NCBI RefSeq assembly: GCF_000003815.2
Contig: NC_049980.1
Location: 10,058,560 to 10,122,559, forward strand
DNA length: 64,000 nucleotides
DNA from: Branchiostoma floridae
Taxonomy: Eukaryota > Chordata > Leptocardii > Amphioxiformes > Branchiostomatidae
Direction: 5' to 3'
The notes below the pieces were generated by a model. That model had not been told where the DNA came from. It searched no databases and saw nothing but the letters and a program-made list of their open reading frames with translations. This document shows positions 48,527-60,760 of this stretch, piece by piece (the stretch's first letter is position 1; each line of letters starts with the position of its first letter). A program made the position numbers and the translations under genes.

Positions 48527-51500
48527 GGTTGGAGTGGAGAGTCAGTTAAAACGGCACCATTCCCCCGGCCTGTATCTCTCCCACAGCCCTACTAGACACA
48601 GAGTGAGTGGAGTCTACGCACACCACAGGAGCCTGCCCCCACTCCTGACCCAGGATTTCCATCAAAGGGAAAACCAACACTGCTGTCTGTGGGGGTGGGA
48701 GGGGCAGGGAGGGGCTAGCCTCCCAACATGTCCATGGCAAGTGCAAGTAAAGGCTATTTACATGTGGGTGCTAAGCCTTTCCTAATCACATGGGGCGGGG
48801 ATAAGATACCCTTCTTCAAGACTATAAATTAAACTATTACATGCATGAGATATTGATTAGACACAACATAATAAATGTTTACTTTCTGTTTATAAATAGA
48901 TAGACATATCACATTAACAGACACCCTCACAGCTATAGAAACCACAGACAGCTGACTAGAGAATGTGTATGTTGACAAACATAGTGGAAATCAATCTGAA
49001 ACTGACCCCCTGTGCTAAGAATAGAAAAGCCCGTCTCTCACACCCTCCCTTCACAGCAATAATGGACCAGCTCTGGCCCAGTGCCTGAGATAGCACACAG
49101 TATATTATCAGTATGGAAGATATACTGTGTACAGGGCTGAGGTGCAAGTGGCATTCTCCATACATAGATCTGCCAAAGCTACAAGAGAGAGCAAAGAGAT
49201 TTGCCAGGCACCAGCTCACTTCCCAACAGATGGAACTTTTCCAAAACCAGCGGATTGGAATCGCTCCAACCACGTTTGTTGTCTCTCAAAACACAAGGCT
49301 TGCTTTGGGGATATCAGAAGGCTGGGCAGCACAAAAACTCATCAGACAGAAGTGACTGCCAACTGCAAGTACAGCCTGGCTTCTACCACAAGATCTTAGA
49401 CACTCAACAGTTCCCTGACTACCTGAAGGAACTAAGTGGCCTTCAAGTGCACATCTGAGGCGGAAAGTATGTTTTGTTGTCCGACCGTGCGGAAGACAAG
49501 AATCGCTCCCTGCGATCCATGTAATCCCCTGGAAGGTTTTCCATGAGTAGTTTGTACAAAGTTTTACCTCCATCCCACCATACAATGGTTATTCACAAAA
49601 ACCGCTAAGCTGCTTGGACAGGTCCAAAACTTTTGTGTTCTCATGATATGATAGAAAACAGGTGTTTTGTGTGAATATGAAGCAGGGGGCTTCTCTAGTT
49701 GAAGTCAAGCTTAAACAACAAGAACAAAAACAAAAAGCAAGAAAAAAGCAGCTAATCATTGAAACCAACATCGTAGGGACGGACCAAGGACTATGTTGGA
49801 GAGGGGCTCGAAGCGAAGAGCTTATTTAGTGCAAGATCCATTTCATGACAATTGATGGTTTATCCCCTAGGAGAACATATACTTACCAACATGGCATGTC
49901 AACAAAAGATTAATTTCTGTTACCAAGTTTTGAGTCAGAGAAACATGTCTATCACTGCCTAATTGTTATCTTTAACAAACATGTCTGTTATTTCCCGTTT
50001 AGAAAAAGAATGGTTGGCATCAACCTGGATAAGGGCATGGTTCAACAGAGCCCTCTAGTGACACACTACAATACTGCAACCTTTCCTCTCCAAGGTTATG
50101 TTTGAGGTGCCATTGTGTATGTTTGTGGACGGTGACCACAAGTCAAGAAACCCTCCATGGATCTTTATGATATTTGGTATGTGGGTAGGGGTTGCGGAAA
50201 TGAAAGTCAATTTCGATAATGAGCCCCCTTGGGGATTTTATGAGGAACTGCAGTGGAATACGTAAACAATGACTTGAATGAGAAACATTTAAAATTGTGG
50301 AACAAAAATGCATAATCATTAGTGGAACAAAAGTCACAAATTAAAGGCCATTTCACTTTCTCAAATGTAAACAATTTAACAATTCAGTAAACCAATTAGT
50401 TCACACCTAACTGGCAATCTACAATTCTGTAATATTCAGACAAATGAAAAGGTCATGAAACAGAACAGGTTTTTCAGCCCCAGGGCAGACGCTACCTCAC
50501 AACCCAAGTCTCATTAAATGTAGACTTGTTGGTAGTTTACCATAACAAATAGTTAGGAGGACTTCTCACACACAATAGCAATAATTTTTCACTGTCACAT
50601 GAATGGTGCCTCTCTTCCAAACTACATGTATGTTCACCCTTCTATACCACCCAGTAATCCTAAATAAACACCATCACTGAACACTGAACAAACTTTACAA
50701 AGTAAACTACTTTACAGGACAAACTGACCTCATGCCTGGATCAACTGGCCTTCTCTGCAATATGATCCTGAATTACTCAAGAAAACTTGGAGATCGTGAA
50801 GTGACCTTTGGCCGTTGTGTATACTTAAAGCTAGAAAAGATACTGTAAGAGTGGATTGAACCTACCCAAAGAATCCATGATAATGTGTAATCAGTGTCAC
50901 ATAAAAATCTGCTCTAAATCCAGATCAAATCCCAAATTCAACAACATTATGTTGACATATGCTTTGAATCTATGACCTTTCAAAGTGCTATCAATAAGTT
51001 ATCAAAATCTACTCAGATTAGTAATTAACTTATTCAGTTATTGAGTTGTCCTATTCAAAAAAATTGCAAACACACAGACAGTACACAAATATAGGTGACA
51101 ACGTGTCACCTTTCAGTGGGTGTTATAACCTAGCAACCTCACAGCAATTTAGATATGCATATCAGGGACAACCTTGTGAGTTTTTTTCAGTTTGAATTCC
51201 TTTACAGTTGACTTGTCACCTTGGGCATATATAAAGATTCCAACCTATATATGGGACACATAAAAATTGTATCCTCATACTAGTACACAAGTAGTGACTG
51301 TTATGATTCCATGTCAAGGCCACAAGTTCCCTCTCTGTACATTACCACCCAGTACAGACACAGATATATAACATAAACTTGCAATTATATGCAACTTTTC
51401 AACGTTAATATGTACAGCACTCTTAAGAATTCCAATATTTCCTGTAGCAATACTTTTTTCAGTACTGTTGTATGCAGTCCTTACATATTATAACTTGTTC

Positions 51501-53289
51501 ATTGACCTATAAACAATATTTCCCAATCAGATTATAATGACAATTCCAGCAAGTTAAGCAAGAAATATATACCCACACAAGAATAAAATTGTTTTTGTGC
51601 TTAAAGTTTACCAGCATGATCACTGCTCTCTCTTTATCACTTCAATTTCTACGTTACACAATACATCTTTTGCCCTTCTAGTTTTGGTCTACTGTAAAAT
51701 CATTCATTTCTGCGGTTCTAAGTTCACAGATGAAATAATTTGGAGAATAATTTGGAAACAAATATTTGCTGTGTGATAATTTCACAGTGGAGATGTCATT
51801 GCCACAATAGAAACACAGTGGACATTTCAAGATTAACAACAGTATGATCACCCATGTTCACATCACTAAACAAGCTTTTGTCATTGTTAACAGTCAATGT
51901 AACTTTGAAGATAGACAGTTGGATGGGTCAAGTTCAAAAGGTGTTGATGTGACACTGACAGACAGTCCAAAAGCCTTCAGTCAAATACTGTAAATCTTGA
52001 GATATTTGCAGTGAATTAGTATTCACCTTTTCGCAGTGACCTCTACACAAAATCATCACAACCCTTCAAACCCTGTATCAAGGTTAAATAAAGGTAAAAA
52101 AAACATAAGCTTCCATGCGCCCCCCCCCCCACTTCACTGCGAACAGTGAAAGCCTCCTTTCTCCCTAACCAAATTTAATTGAATTTACACTACTTATATT
52201 TACGAAATGACCAACCAAAGGTCAGTGATAACATGGTATGAAAAAAAAATAATCTATAACATGAAACAAATTCATTGCATAGTATACATACAGTGGTACT
52301 CAAGATTACAAAAGCTACAAACTGGCATTTTTTTAAAAATCAATGGGTATCAGAATTCCAAGTTGGTATCGTAAATCTAAAATTTGAAAATTCTAGTTTT
52401 AACAGTAACTACAAGTCATAGAACATATACCAGAGGCAAGAATTTTCGTACGGTATCTTCTTGTTGTTGTTAGCACTCCCTTGACCTTACAATTCAGACC
52501 AGGGCACGGGATGTATTACAATTCGTGAATCCTGGTATGATTGGTCCGAATACGGTTCAGATGAATTCATCTCAGGAACCCCGTTCATAACAGGATTTGC
52601 TAATGAGATCAATCCTGCGTCCTGGGTCACTCAATCACGATTCGCGAATCCTATTATACACTGGTCTACCTTTCTGTAATTTGATGAAAATATGCCCCAG
52701 TTTCTACCATGTACTGAGGAAATACCTGTACCTTTCTTCGCTACTGTTATTACAAAGGGCTTCCATCTTACACAATACTAACAGAATGGAAGATTAGTAA
52801 TCTAATATTTATCAGTGTTTTGAAAGTGTTTTGTTGTGTTGGGGGTTCTGTTGTGTTGTTGTTTACTGTCGCAAGTTCAAAAGTTTTCATCAATGATGGC
52901 CGGTGTCCACCTGGAAACGTTACACACCTGATATCTTTAAACAGAGACAGAAAATGCCGTCGTTAACGTACCCTTCCTGGGTCTGTTTGCCGCTCATGTC
53001 GGGCGGGGAGGGGGAGGGGTTGCTCCGTCGGCGTGACCGCTGTCCTCCCCGGCTCAAGCTCGGCCCGTTCAGCAGATGGCTCGCCAAAACGTACACCCTC
53101 ACCTGCTGATGCGGCCGCTTGGAACTTTTACATCTACAGAATAACAATACAGGCATGAAAGGCTGTTAAGAACCTGGTTAAAGTTTAACGTTGTCGCTGT
53201 TCGACTTTCCAGACGGCCAGTAAACACCAGTGAAAACATCGACTTGACCGCAAGAATTTTGTAACAGTCATAAGTAACTTGATCGATAG
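48527..53289. other. AGTPBP1 5' flank, no supported gene
   Basis: A/T-rich sequence with scattered short open frames and a C10 homopolymer near 52120-52129. Nothing with recognisable domains. The interval could be a 5' untranslated intron of AGTPBP1 if transcription starts near 53.2-53.5 kb. Confidence 0.45.
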
Positions 53290-53500
53290 TTTGAACGTTA
53301 GTCACCTTCTCATGGCGTGTGGGTCAGCTCTCCTATAGTCTGGGTATCCAGGGGACCATTATTATTGTAGTCACGGTCTAATGAGTCCCTGAAGGTATTA
53401 ATATACCACCAGCGATCGGGTCACCTTCCCAAACTGTCAACTGGTGACATTACAAACATGGCGGACACCTGACGTCATGTGACGCTCGAAGTCGCATTGC
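53290..53500. promoter_or_regulatory. candidate promoter with YY1-like and CRE motifs
   Basis: AAACATGGCGG at 53454-53464 matches the YY1 core and the palindrome TGACGTCA at 53470-53477 is a full cAMP-response element. Both sit in a locally GC/CpG-richer stretch. On the minus strand about 400 bp further a reading frame contains MSGKQTQEG followed by a good donor (GAAG then GTACGT, near 52970). It could be the upstream promoter and a noncoding first exon of AGTPBP1, or the promoter of an unseen transcript. Motif evidence only. Confidence 0.35.
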
Positions 53501-54149
53501 GGCATAGGGGAGACATCTGGCGAAAATGAGCAGTACTGCAACTGCTGTTGCCAATTTACGCCAAGGACAGTTCTGACACTCACAGACTTCTCTTTTGGCC
53601 CAAAGCAAGCAAATGAAATAAGCAGGATTCATATGCACATATACAGGATTCTGGATAAAGACGTCCAGAATTATAGAAAAAGAAAATATTCAACCAGCAC
53701 GTTTGCAAACTTTCTTAGATCCTGGCCATGGCATGGGGTTTTTGACACCTCCCAGAAAACCTAATGATAATGCAGAACACTCCCAAAGAAATATTAAAGT
53801 TCCACTGTTTCCGTGGATGGCTAATTCAACTCCCATTGTGCAAAACTCCGGGTAGGAAAGATTACCCCAGCGGCAGAACTGAGATTCTCCTGTCCCGGTG
53901 GTAGCCTGGCCAATGCACGGTAGACTTGTTTCCATGTTAATTTGCCAGGAGCTTTCATGTTGAAGTTCATGGACTTAGTCAGAGACGTGGTGGGAAACTC
54001 AAATTTGTGGACAGAGTCCGGCCAGAGCAAAGGTGAAGCAAGTGGATGCGCTCGGCAGGATACACTGTGCGAAAGGGTGTCATTTCCGGACGTTTCTATG
54101 TTTGTATACATCCGGATCGGGACCGTTTCTGGATATATCCGGACAATAT

Positions 54150-54690
54150 CCGGACGAAATCTGACATGACTCCCCTGCGTTTTCGGATAATTTCAGGAGT
54201 CCGGAACGGGACCATTTAATTCCTGCCTCATATCCGGATTTCCAGTAATGGAACGTTTTCGGACTCTTTTGAGACAAAACACGTTCCGAATATTTCGAAT
54301 ATATCCGGATGACTTCAGGAGTCCGGAACGGGACCAAATAATTACGTCTCATATACGGATTTCCAGTAATGGAACGTTTTCGGAGTCTTTGGATACAAAT
54401 CACGTTCCGAATATTTCGTATAAATCCGGATAATTTCAGGAGTCCGGAACGCGACCAAATAATTACGTCTCATATCCGGATTTCCAGTAATGGAACGTTT
54501 TCGGACTCTTTGGATACAAATCACGTTCCGAATACTAGTTTCGTATAAATCCAGATAATTTCAGGAGTCAAGAATGGGACCGTATTATCATGTCTCATAT
54601 CCGGATTCCAAATTATGGAACGTTCTCGGACACTTTGGAGACAAAACACGTTCCGAGTATTTCATATTTTTTGAGCGCGTTCGGGGCAAT
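54150..54690. repeat. about 120-bp subterminal tandem repeat of the CACTA-like element
   Basis: Copies starting AATGGAACGTTTTCGGA recur at about 54247, 54367 and 54488, with a diverged one near 54615 and a partial one before the first. Each holds ACGTTCCGAATATTTCG, ATCCGGAT and CAGGAGTCCGGAACG. Because the period is close to a multiple of three, minus-strand frames remain open through the repeats. Confidence 0.88.
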
Positions 54691-55230
54691 TACGCCCCGG
54701 AAAGGTTGCATAAACTTAAGATATACTGAAACATCATAGGAACAATACTGCACCTTATTTCAGAATATCCAGTAACTTTACGATCATGCTAAATACCTAA
54801 TATTTAACGTTCCCTGTCCGTTTTAACCCCGAAAATGCTAACTCGGTAAGACTACATTTTGTGGAAGCTTTTCAAAGACTTTCCTGTATAAATCAGATGA
54901 CACAAGTATCACAACAAATACATTATGTGGAGGAACATATCATGTTAACGTCAAGGTGCAAATCAATATGCATTTGTCTCTTAGTCATACCAAGGAAGTT
55001 TTAGCTCACTACAACCTGATTGGTCTTCACAAAAAGTGAAGCTCGAACGAAGCCAAAGTTAAACAGTTCAGACAATCACTGTCAGATCCAATAATATCAA
55101 GCCCAAGTCAATAACATCATAACAAAACTGATCAGTTTAAATGTACAATATCAAATGTACAGTATCCGACACAAGTCTAACGTTATATACCATACAATCA
55201 ATATTCGTAGGATAAAAATGTCATTGCGAA

Positions 55231-56573
55231 ATCAGTACGACAGTCCATTTTCAAGTCCTCTATAAGTCCGTATCGTGTTGACTGTGGAATCATCGTCCGG
55301 GGAGCCCTCTTCTGCGTCTTTGTGGTAGTGGACGATCATTGGCGACGGAAGATGCTCTGGCAAGACCCCGCAATATCGACGGTACGTCTCGAGGACAGCC
55401 CGCTCCGTTGCATAGTCCAGGCACTGTCCGTCTTCAGAGTAGAAACAGTTCTGGCAGGATGCAACGGCACCGGTCACAGACTGTCGTAAGTGTTACCAGG
55501 AGGTAGGCCTCGGTCGTCGGCGTGGCAGGACAGGCGGTTGGGAAACAGGGGCTCAGCGGCTGGAATGAAAAAAAAACGGCTTGTAACTGCCCCGAACCCA
55601 TGAACGGTACATGTAAAATTATTCAAACAACACGGCCATAAAAATCACAGCAGGACAAGACGGGGACAAAGGCAGGAATCTGTAGTCGGCTATCATCAAA
55701 GGGCGCAGGCCTCACAGATGGCACAGATAAGGACCCCAAAGAACGAATGGAATTTGAATATGCACACAATCACATTGGTCCCAGTAGTAAGGAGATTACA
55801 GTTCCTCCTAGGTTCTATTGAAGATTTAGCCAGCCAAAATAGGACAGGAAAGTTTAGAAGCAACCGTTAGGCACTTACAGCACAAAATAATATGAGAATT
55901 TAACTAACTATGGAACGGGCAATTTGTAAACAAGCCGGGGATGACACGCGGGGGTTCCAACTGAAAGAGAAGTGATCTATCATACAACAATCTTTACAAA
56001 AAGATCACACTACTAATTATTAAATACACAAAACACTAGGAAGGGATAACAGACATTGCTGACAGACATATACGGAACTAAGAACGGTAACTGCTATGTA
56101 TATACAATCTATGTACTAGAGAGCTACACTACTCACTTCTTCAAGGTCTTGGTCCGGTAGCGGCTAGCGGCGGCGACTACTGGTGTTCAAATCTAGTTTC
56201 AAACCTAACTGCTGTCACCAGCTGGTCTACTATTGGTCTAGTCAAGTCATGTGATTTCCTAATATGGTCTTGTTACCTAAGGACTCCTCCAGATGGTTCC
56301 AAGCAAGTTAGTGTCATCCATCATGCCTGTTTCACAGAAACACATGGCATTGTGCATTATTTTTGTGAATAAATGCATCATGTACTCACCAGTTTCAAAG
56401 TTGTACACAGCAGCAAACGCTGTGGCGCGGTGTAGGCTGTTATCTGCAGCGACTTCCCCAATGCAGTGCCTGGCGCACCGTTGACATGCCAACGCACTGG
56501 TCTGCTCGGCACTTTGCACAGCTTGCATAACCGCTTTACGAGTGCCTCGTGATATTGTCCGTATATGGACCAT
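55231..56573 (-). pseudogene. possible spliced reading frame inside the CACTA-like element
   Basis: On the minus strand a frame from 56573 reads through CQRCARHCIGEVAADNS to YNFET and ends at a donor (ACTG then GTGAGT, about 56387). A CATTCCAG acceptor at about 55561 joins it in phase to AAEPLFPNRLSCHADDRG and a stop about 28 codons on. Immediately downstream another cysteine-containing frame (55477-55232: CQNCFYSEDGQCLDYATERA) runs in a different register. The coding look and splice coherence suggest either an accessory protein of the element or a captured host-gene fragment. No family is recognised, and codon-level support is weak. Confidence 0.3.
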
Positions 56574-56599
56574 TCCGACATCGCAACGCTGGTATTCAA

Positions 56600-57140
56600 T
56601 ATCATGAGTGACTTTTTGTCATGATATTGTCCGGATATGGATCTATCCCCAACTGAACCGCTGGTGTGGAGTGTTTTGACCGAACTTTGTTCAAGATATT
56701 GTCCGGATATGGACATATCCCAAACTGCACCGCTGGGGTGGAATGTTTTGACTGAACTTTGTTCAAGATATTGTCCGGATATGGACCTATCTCAAACTGC
56801 ACCGCTGGGGTGGAGTGTTTTGACTGAACTTTGTTCAAGATATTGTCCGGATATGGACCTATCCCAAACTGCACCGCTGGGGTGGAGTGTTTTGACTGAA
56901 CTTTGTTCAAGATATTGTCCGGATATGGACCTATCCCAAACTGCACCGCTGGGGTGGAGTGTTTTGACTGAACTTTGTTCAAGATATTATCCGGATATGA
57001 ACCTATCCCAAACTGCACCGCTGGGGTGGAGTGTTTTGACTGAACTTTGTTCAAGATATTATCCGGATATGGACCAATCCCAAACTGCACCGCTGGGGTG
57101 GAGTGTTTTGAGTGAATGTTGTTCTTGATATTGTCCGGAT
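56600..57140. repeat. 72-bp tandem repeat array in the CACTA-like element
   Basis: About seven copies of a 72-bp unit containing GATATTGTCCGGATATGGAC, CAAACTGCACCGCTGGGG and GTGTTTTGACTGAACTTTG. Central copies are nearly identical; edge copies diverge. Since 72 is divisible by three, open frames of about 160 codons exist on both strands across the array; these are by-products, not genes. Confidence 0.95.
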
Positions 57141-58171
57141 ATGCAAAAAAACAATGATACTTGACTCATAATTGTTACCATCGCAAAGATTGTTTTCTGT
57201 GTCATTTGATTGTAAATGTCGATGTCAGTATATTTGCACATGTATATGGTAGTTTAAGCTTCAATTACCAGAAAATTAAAGAGTAAATATACATCGACAT
57301 CGGGCATACTCGTTGTAAAATAAAAACACATAAACAGAAGCAAAAACGTTAATGACGTGTATTTGACAAGATATGAAACCTTTTTAGGATATCCAACAAA
57401 GCAATCTCAGATTCATGTATGACAAGAAAAGTAATTTGTTAACCATTAAGTTGTCCGAAAACTGATCTCTGGAATGTTTCTGTTTTGGACATCTGTCGTA
57501 AATGGAACGGAATATGAATTCGGAGGGAGCGAAAATTTCAGCAAAAAATTGCAGTCTTATTTGTTCAGATGCGCAATAAAACAATCACCAATTCACAATT
57601 CGCGTATAGAATACCTTTATCAGTAACGGTCAGAATATGCTAACTCCGAATCTGTCCTAAAATCCATGGAATATCTGTCGCGGATATGTCTCGTAAATGG
57701 AAAGAAGAGAAAATAGTATGAATTCGAAAACATGAAACGTCCCTGACACGTATTCGGAAGAACGGGAAATTCTATCCATCCGGGCATGTGCTGAAACATT
57801 TCATGACTCATGATATTCTGAGACATAATGAATCATGTCATCTGACAATGGCCCAGAAAAAATGCACATCATGCTTCGTGCAAACTCCTAATTTGTCCGG
57901 GTATTCCTTATCGAAATATATGGACCTTGGATATGCAAAGAATGTAAAACATATCACGTATTCGGAGGCAAGAAACGTCAATGGCGCGTATCTTGAAAAA
58001 CAGGAAAGTCTTATTTGTCCGGATACATAACAAGACAATTCCTGACTCATGATATTTCCAGATATGGGAAATATTGAACATCGTGCCCGGACACAGTCCG
58101 AATATTTAGCATGTCCAAAAATATGTCAACTCCGACTTTGTCCGGAAATCACACCCTTTCGCACAGTGATA

Positions 58172-59711
58172 TGTACGGTTGGGGGCAAGGCGTCAAGATA
58201 TGCACAAGGCAAGATGCAGTTTCAAATCCCCACCCTACATGCCCTAGTTTTTGTACGTCTAGATTCATCCCACCGTACGACCCTCTGGGCGTTTGGTCCG
58301 GATTTTTTTGCCCATATACCTTATTCTCTCTTCGAAGCCCGCCCAGAGATCATGTTGGATATGGTACAATTGAGCAGCGGCCAGAGGACCCATTATTCCG
58401 GATAAAGTCACCCACCAACTACGTACTTTGATGGTCGATTTCGTGGCATGATGAACACAAGAATATAATAACACCTCTATGTTCACTAGCGGCCTTACTC
58501 GTATTTTCTCACCTCTTTCCCATAACATTGATTTTTGGGGGCGTTGCTTGCAATTGGCCACTACAATTGATGTTCATATTCATATTTTATCATTCACCCC
58601 CCGAAATTTGAGTTGTGTCCCTCGTTTGTGATTGAGACCAAGAACTTATTGAACGCCATCACACCATTCCCTGATGTCTGCTATGAAACTGTCGTCCAGG
58701 ACACTAGAAGTGGACTCACAAGACTTTTTACCGCAGCATACGCAAGGGCTTCTTAACCAGTAACATACATATATAGTAGCCCAGAAAAACATGAATCATA
58801 ACACAATAGATGATATTTCATATTTAATACTCTCACATGACTGCACACAATAAGTATTCTCAACAATACAAATGCAAATACAAATATTTGTTCTCAATAA
58901 TAAATACAAATGCAAGTACAGAAAAGACTGCCAGCAGTCTTTTCGTCTCTTTAGCACATGTGCAAATAATCGGACCATTCTTCGTTACTAATATGCTTAC
59001 TATTATCAAACTAAAGATTTACGATAATGACTGAAGGTCTTTGTTCATATTTACCTGAGAGGAATGTCAATTGTAGCATGATTCACAAATAAGCTCTGCG
59101 AAATAATCTAATAAATTGCCACAAACAGTGCCTACACTATTTCATCTTGTTCTGATACAGAACTCATAAAGAACACGTCAAGATCACCATCCAGCTACGT
59201 ACAGACAATTCAGTAAGGCTAACGTTACATTTCCAAACCAGGGTCCGGCCGGCCAGTTTGTGGAAACGGAAAATAGAAATCTACACGTAAAAATATGCAA
59301 AAATAATGCCCACGACTTTTCTCTTTACCCCTTTTTCTTATACATTTTGCTGCTGAAAGCTACCCGGTCGGGCCCGGTTTGGAAATGTGACGTAAGCTTA
59401 AAAGCGAGATGACTGAGTAACAATCGTCTGAGTCTGACTAACATTGCAGCGTTTCTGTTTCCATGTTGAAAAACACAATATAATATACAGAAATGTTTGT
59501 CGATTGTTTAGTAACTGGCCAAAACTGCCATTGTAACCCACATGAATTGATAAAGCAACAAGAACTTTACCCAATCAATTCATAGTGGGAAGTCGAATGA
59601 TATATATGAAGAGATGGGAAAAATATCCGATACTCACGGCACGAGTGACACTTCAAATGATCTGAGAAATGATAGCCTACCGGTCCTAAATTTCAGGACC
59701 ACAAAGGAAAT
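58172..59711. other. spacer between transposon and secreted-protein gene
   Basis: No exon supported. It contains the small MITE at 59218-59397. A few TCCGGAT words persist just outside the right terminus of the CACTA-like element (58297 and 58396), perhaps from another copy. Confidence 0.5.
59218..59397. mobile_element. 180-bp MITE
   Basis: The left end GCTAACGTTACATTTCCAAA and the reverse complement of the right end, GCTTACGTCACATTTCCAAA, match at 18 of 20 bases and continue as ACC-GG-CC. Noncoding interior. No clear target duplication. Confidence 0.7.
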
Positions 59712-60600
59712 CTACGGCATTGCCTCTAGAGTGTTCCAGTCGATAAAGTCCATGTTCTTAGCGCGACTCTTGGCCTGCCCGTGGTTTTTCTTCCAGAATC
59801 CGTACGCCTTGACCTTCCTCAGGAAGTACGCCATGCTGCACCAGCGGCTCCTGCACTTGGGGTCCCGCTTGGTTTGCACGACCACAGGATGGCCCCCGTT
59901 GTTGTAACCCTCGGATGGCGTCCGGGCTTTTCTCCTCGCCTGCTGACCGGTTTTCCCTCCAGTCGACCGAAAGCGATCGTACTGTCCGGACCCGTTACTG
60001 CCATGGCGGCGGCGGCAGTGAGACTTGTACCTCCCGATAAGCGAGCGTCGCACTCTGCGATGTCGGGCGGAGGCACTGAAGTCGTTTTCCGAGAGGTCGA
60101 AGCTGCTCTCGTCGTTCTTTGCCTCATCCACGAGGTCGATGTTGGAATCTACCTCGGTAGACCCGGAGCCGTAGTCTGGAAATGTCGTCTCAGCACTGCT
60201 GGCTTCCCACAGCGGAGCGTCTTCATACAGCAGATCGTAGATTTTGACTTTTGCTGCAGGAAATAAAAAAGAGAAATAGGTTAAATACATATGTACCTTA
60301 TGTATCCGCAATGTACAGGAGAGGAACTCGAGGCTAAGACAGAAAGAACTGTTCAGAAATTAAGAAATTGTACAGCTTTTTTGTTTTTCACTTGTTCTCC
60401 GAAGACGTCGGGTGCAGCCTTACGGGTAAGGTCTGGGTTATGTCTAGCTATCAATCCGTTACAAAACTTTATGACCGCTTAAAAATTAGGGATACTTGAA
60501 AGTCAGCATTTCACCATTGCATACCTGGTCTGCTGTTGACATCCTTCCACAAAGTGACAAGGAACACCAGAAAAAGTGGCAAGGTTGCGGTAGCGCGCAT
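59712..60600 (-). CDS. secreted, furin-processed basic protein of unknown family (2 exons)
   Basis: Exons 60600-60525 and 60253-59712 (minus strand) with a GT-AG intron in phase 1 give 205 aa. Residues 1-23 are a clear signal peptide (MRATATLPLFLVFLVTLW). Residues 24-88 are acidic (many Asp, Glu, Ser), like a pro-region. RHRRVRR at 89-95 is a textbook furin site, releasing a strongly basic C-terminal part of about 110 residues with only three cysteines (105, 159, 164; KCRSRWC) and a hydrophobic/aromatic patch AYFLRKVKAYGFWKK. The layout is that of a growth factor or peptide-hormone precursor; an odd cysteine count would allow a disulfide dimer. It acts outside the cell if real. I do not recognise the family. 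A TATA box sits upstream at the expected distance. Confidence 0.75.
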
Positions 60601-60659
60601 CTTTCTCGAGTCTGGCCTCTCCGTCTCGAGCTCACTGGAGTCGTCTGCTTAGTCGTTCT

Positions 60660-60760
60660 CAGCCTCAGCTTCTGTTGGCAAGTGGAGAAACCGTTCCATT
60701 TTTATACCCCAAATCCCGGCTTCTTCAAAAGATTCCCAGAAGAAGCAGCCATGATGACGC
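60660..60760 (-). promoter_or_regulatory. TATA promoter of the secreted-protein gene
   Basis: On the minus strand TATAAAAA occupies 60706-60699, about 100 bases upstream of the ATG at 60600. That places transcription start near 60670 and gives a 5' untranslated leader of about 70 nt with no upstream ATG. Confidence 0.7.

Larger units (their letters stand above)
54060..58171. mobile_element. EnSpm/CACTA-like DNA transposon, 4,106 bp
   Basis: The left terminus 54063-54091 and right terminus 58140-58168 are 29-bp inverted repeats with a single mismatch; they begin CACTGTGCGAAAGGGTGT and end TTTCCGGAC. ATA flanks both sides (54060-54062 and 58169-58171). CACTA/G termini with a 3-bp duplication define EnSpm/CACTA elements. 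As is typical for that group, both subterminal regions are packed with short repeats; here the recurrent word is TCCGGATAT or its complement, in a 120-bp array on the left and a 72-bp array plus scattered copies on the right. I find no transposase motif, so the copy is probably non-autonomous. The left-hand interior to about 54.7 kb and the right from 56.6 kb are repeats; 55.2-56.6 kb is the only potentially coding part. Confidence 0.8.

Noticed and set aside
52490-52680. Possible foldback with ATTCGTGAATCC and ATTCGCGAATCC
   Set aside because: The similarity is short and in direct orientation; no element borders could be defined.
52920-53156. MSGKQTQEG as an alternative coding first exon of AGTPBP1
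   Set aside because: Its phase-1 donor runs into stops when joined to either of the next two exons; at most it is a noncoding or upstream-frame exon.
56602-57128. Open frames of about 162 codons on both strands
   Set aside because: Both are by-products of a 72-bp tandem repeat, whose length is divisible by three.
54063-58168. Classification of the 4.1-kb element as ProtoRAG/Transib
   Set aside because: Flanks show a 3-bp (ATA) and not a 5-bp duplication, and no RAG-like coding sequence is seen.
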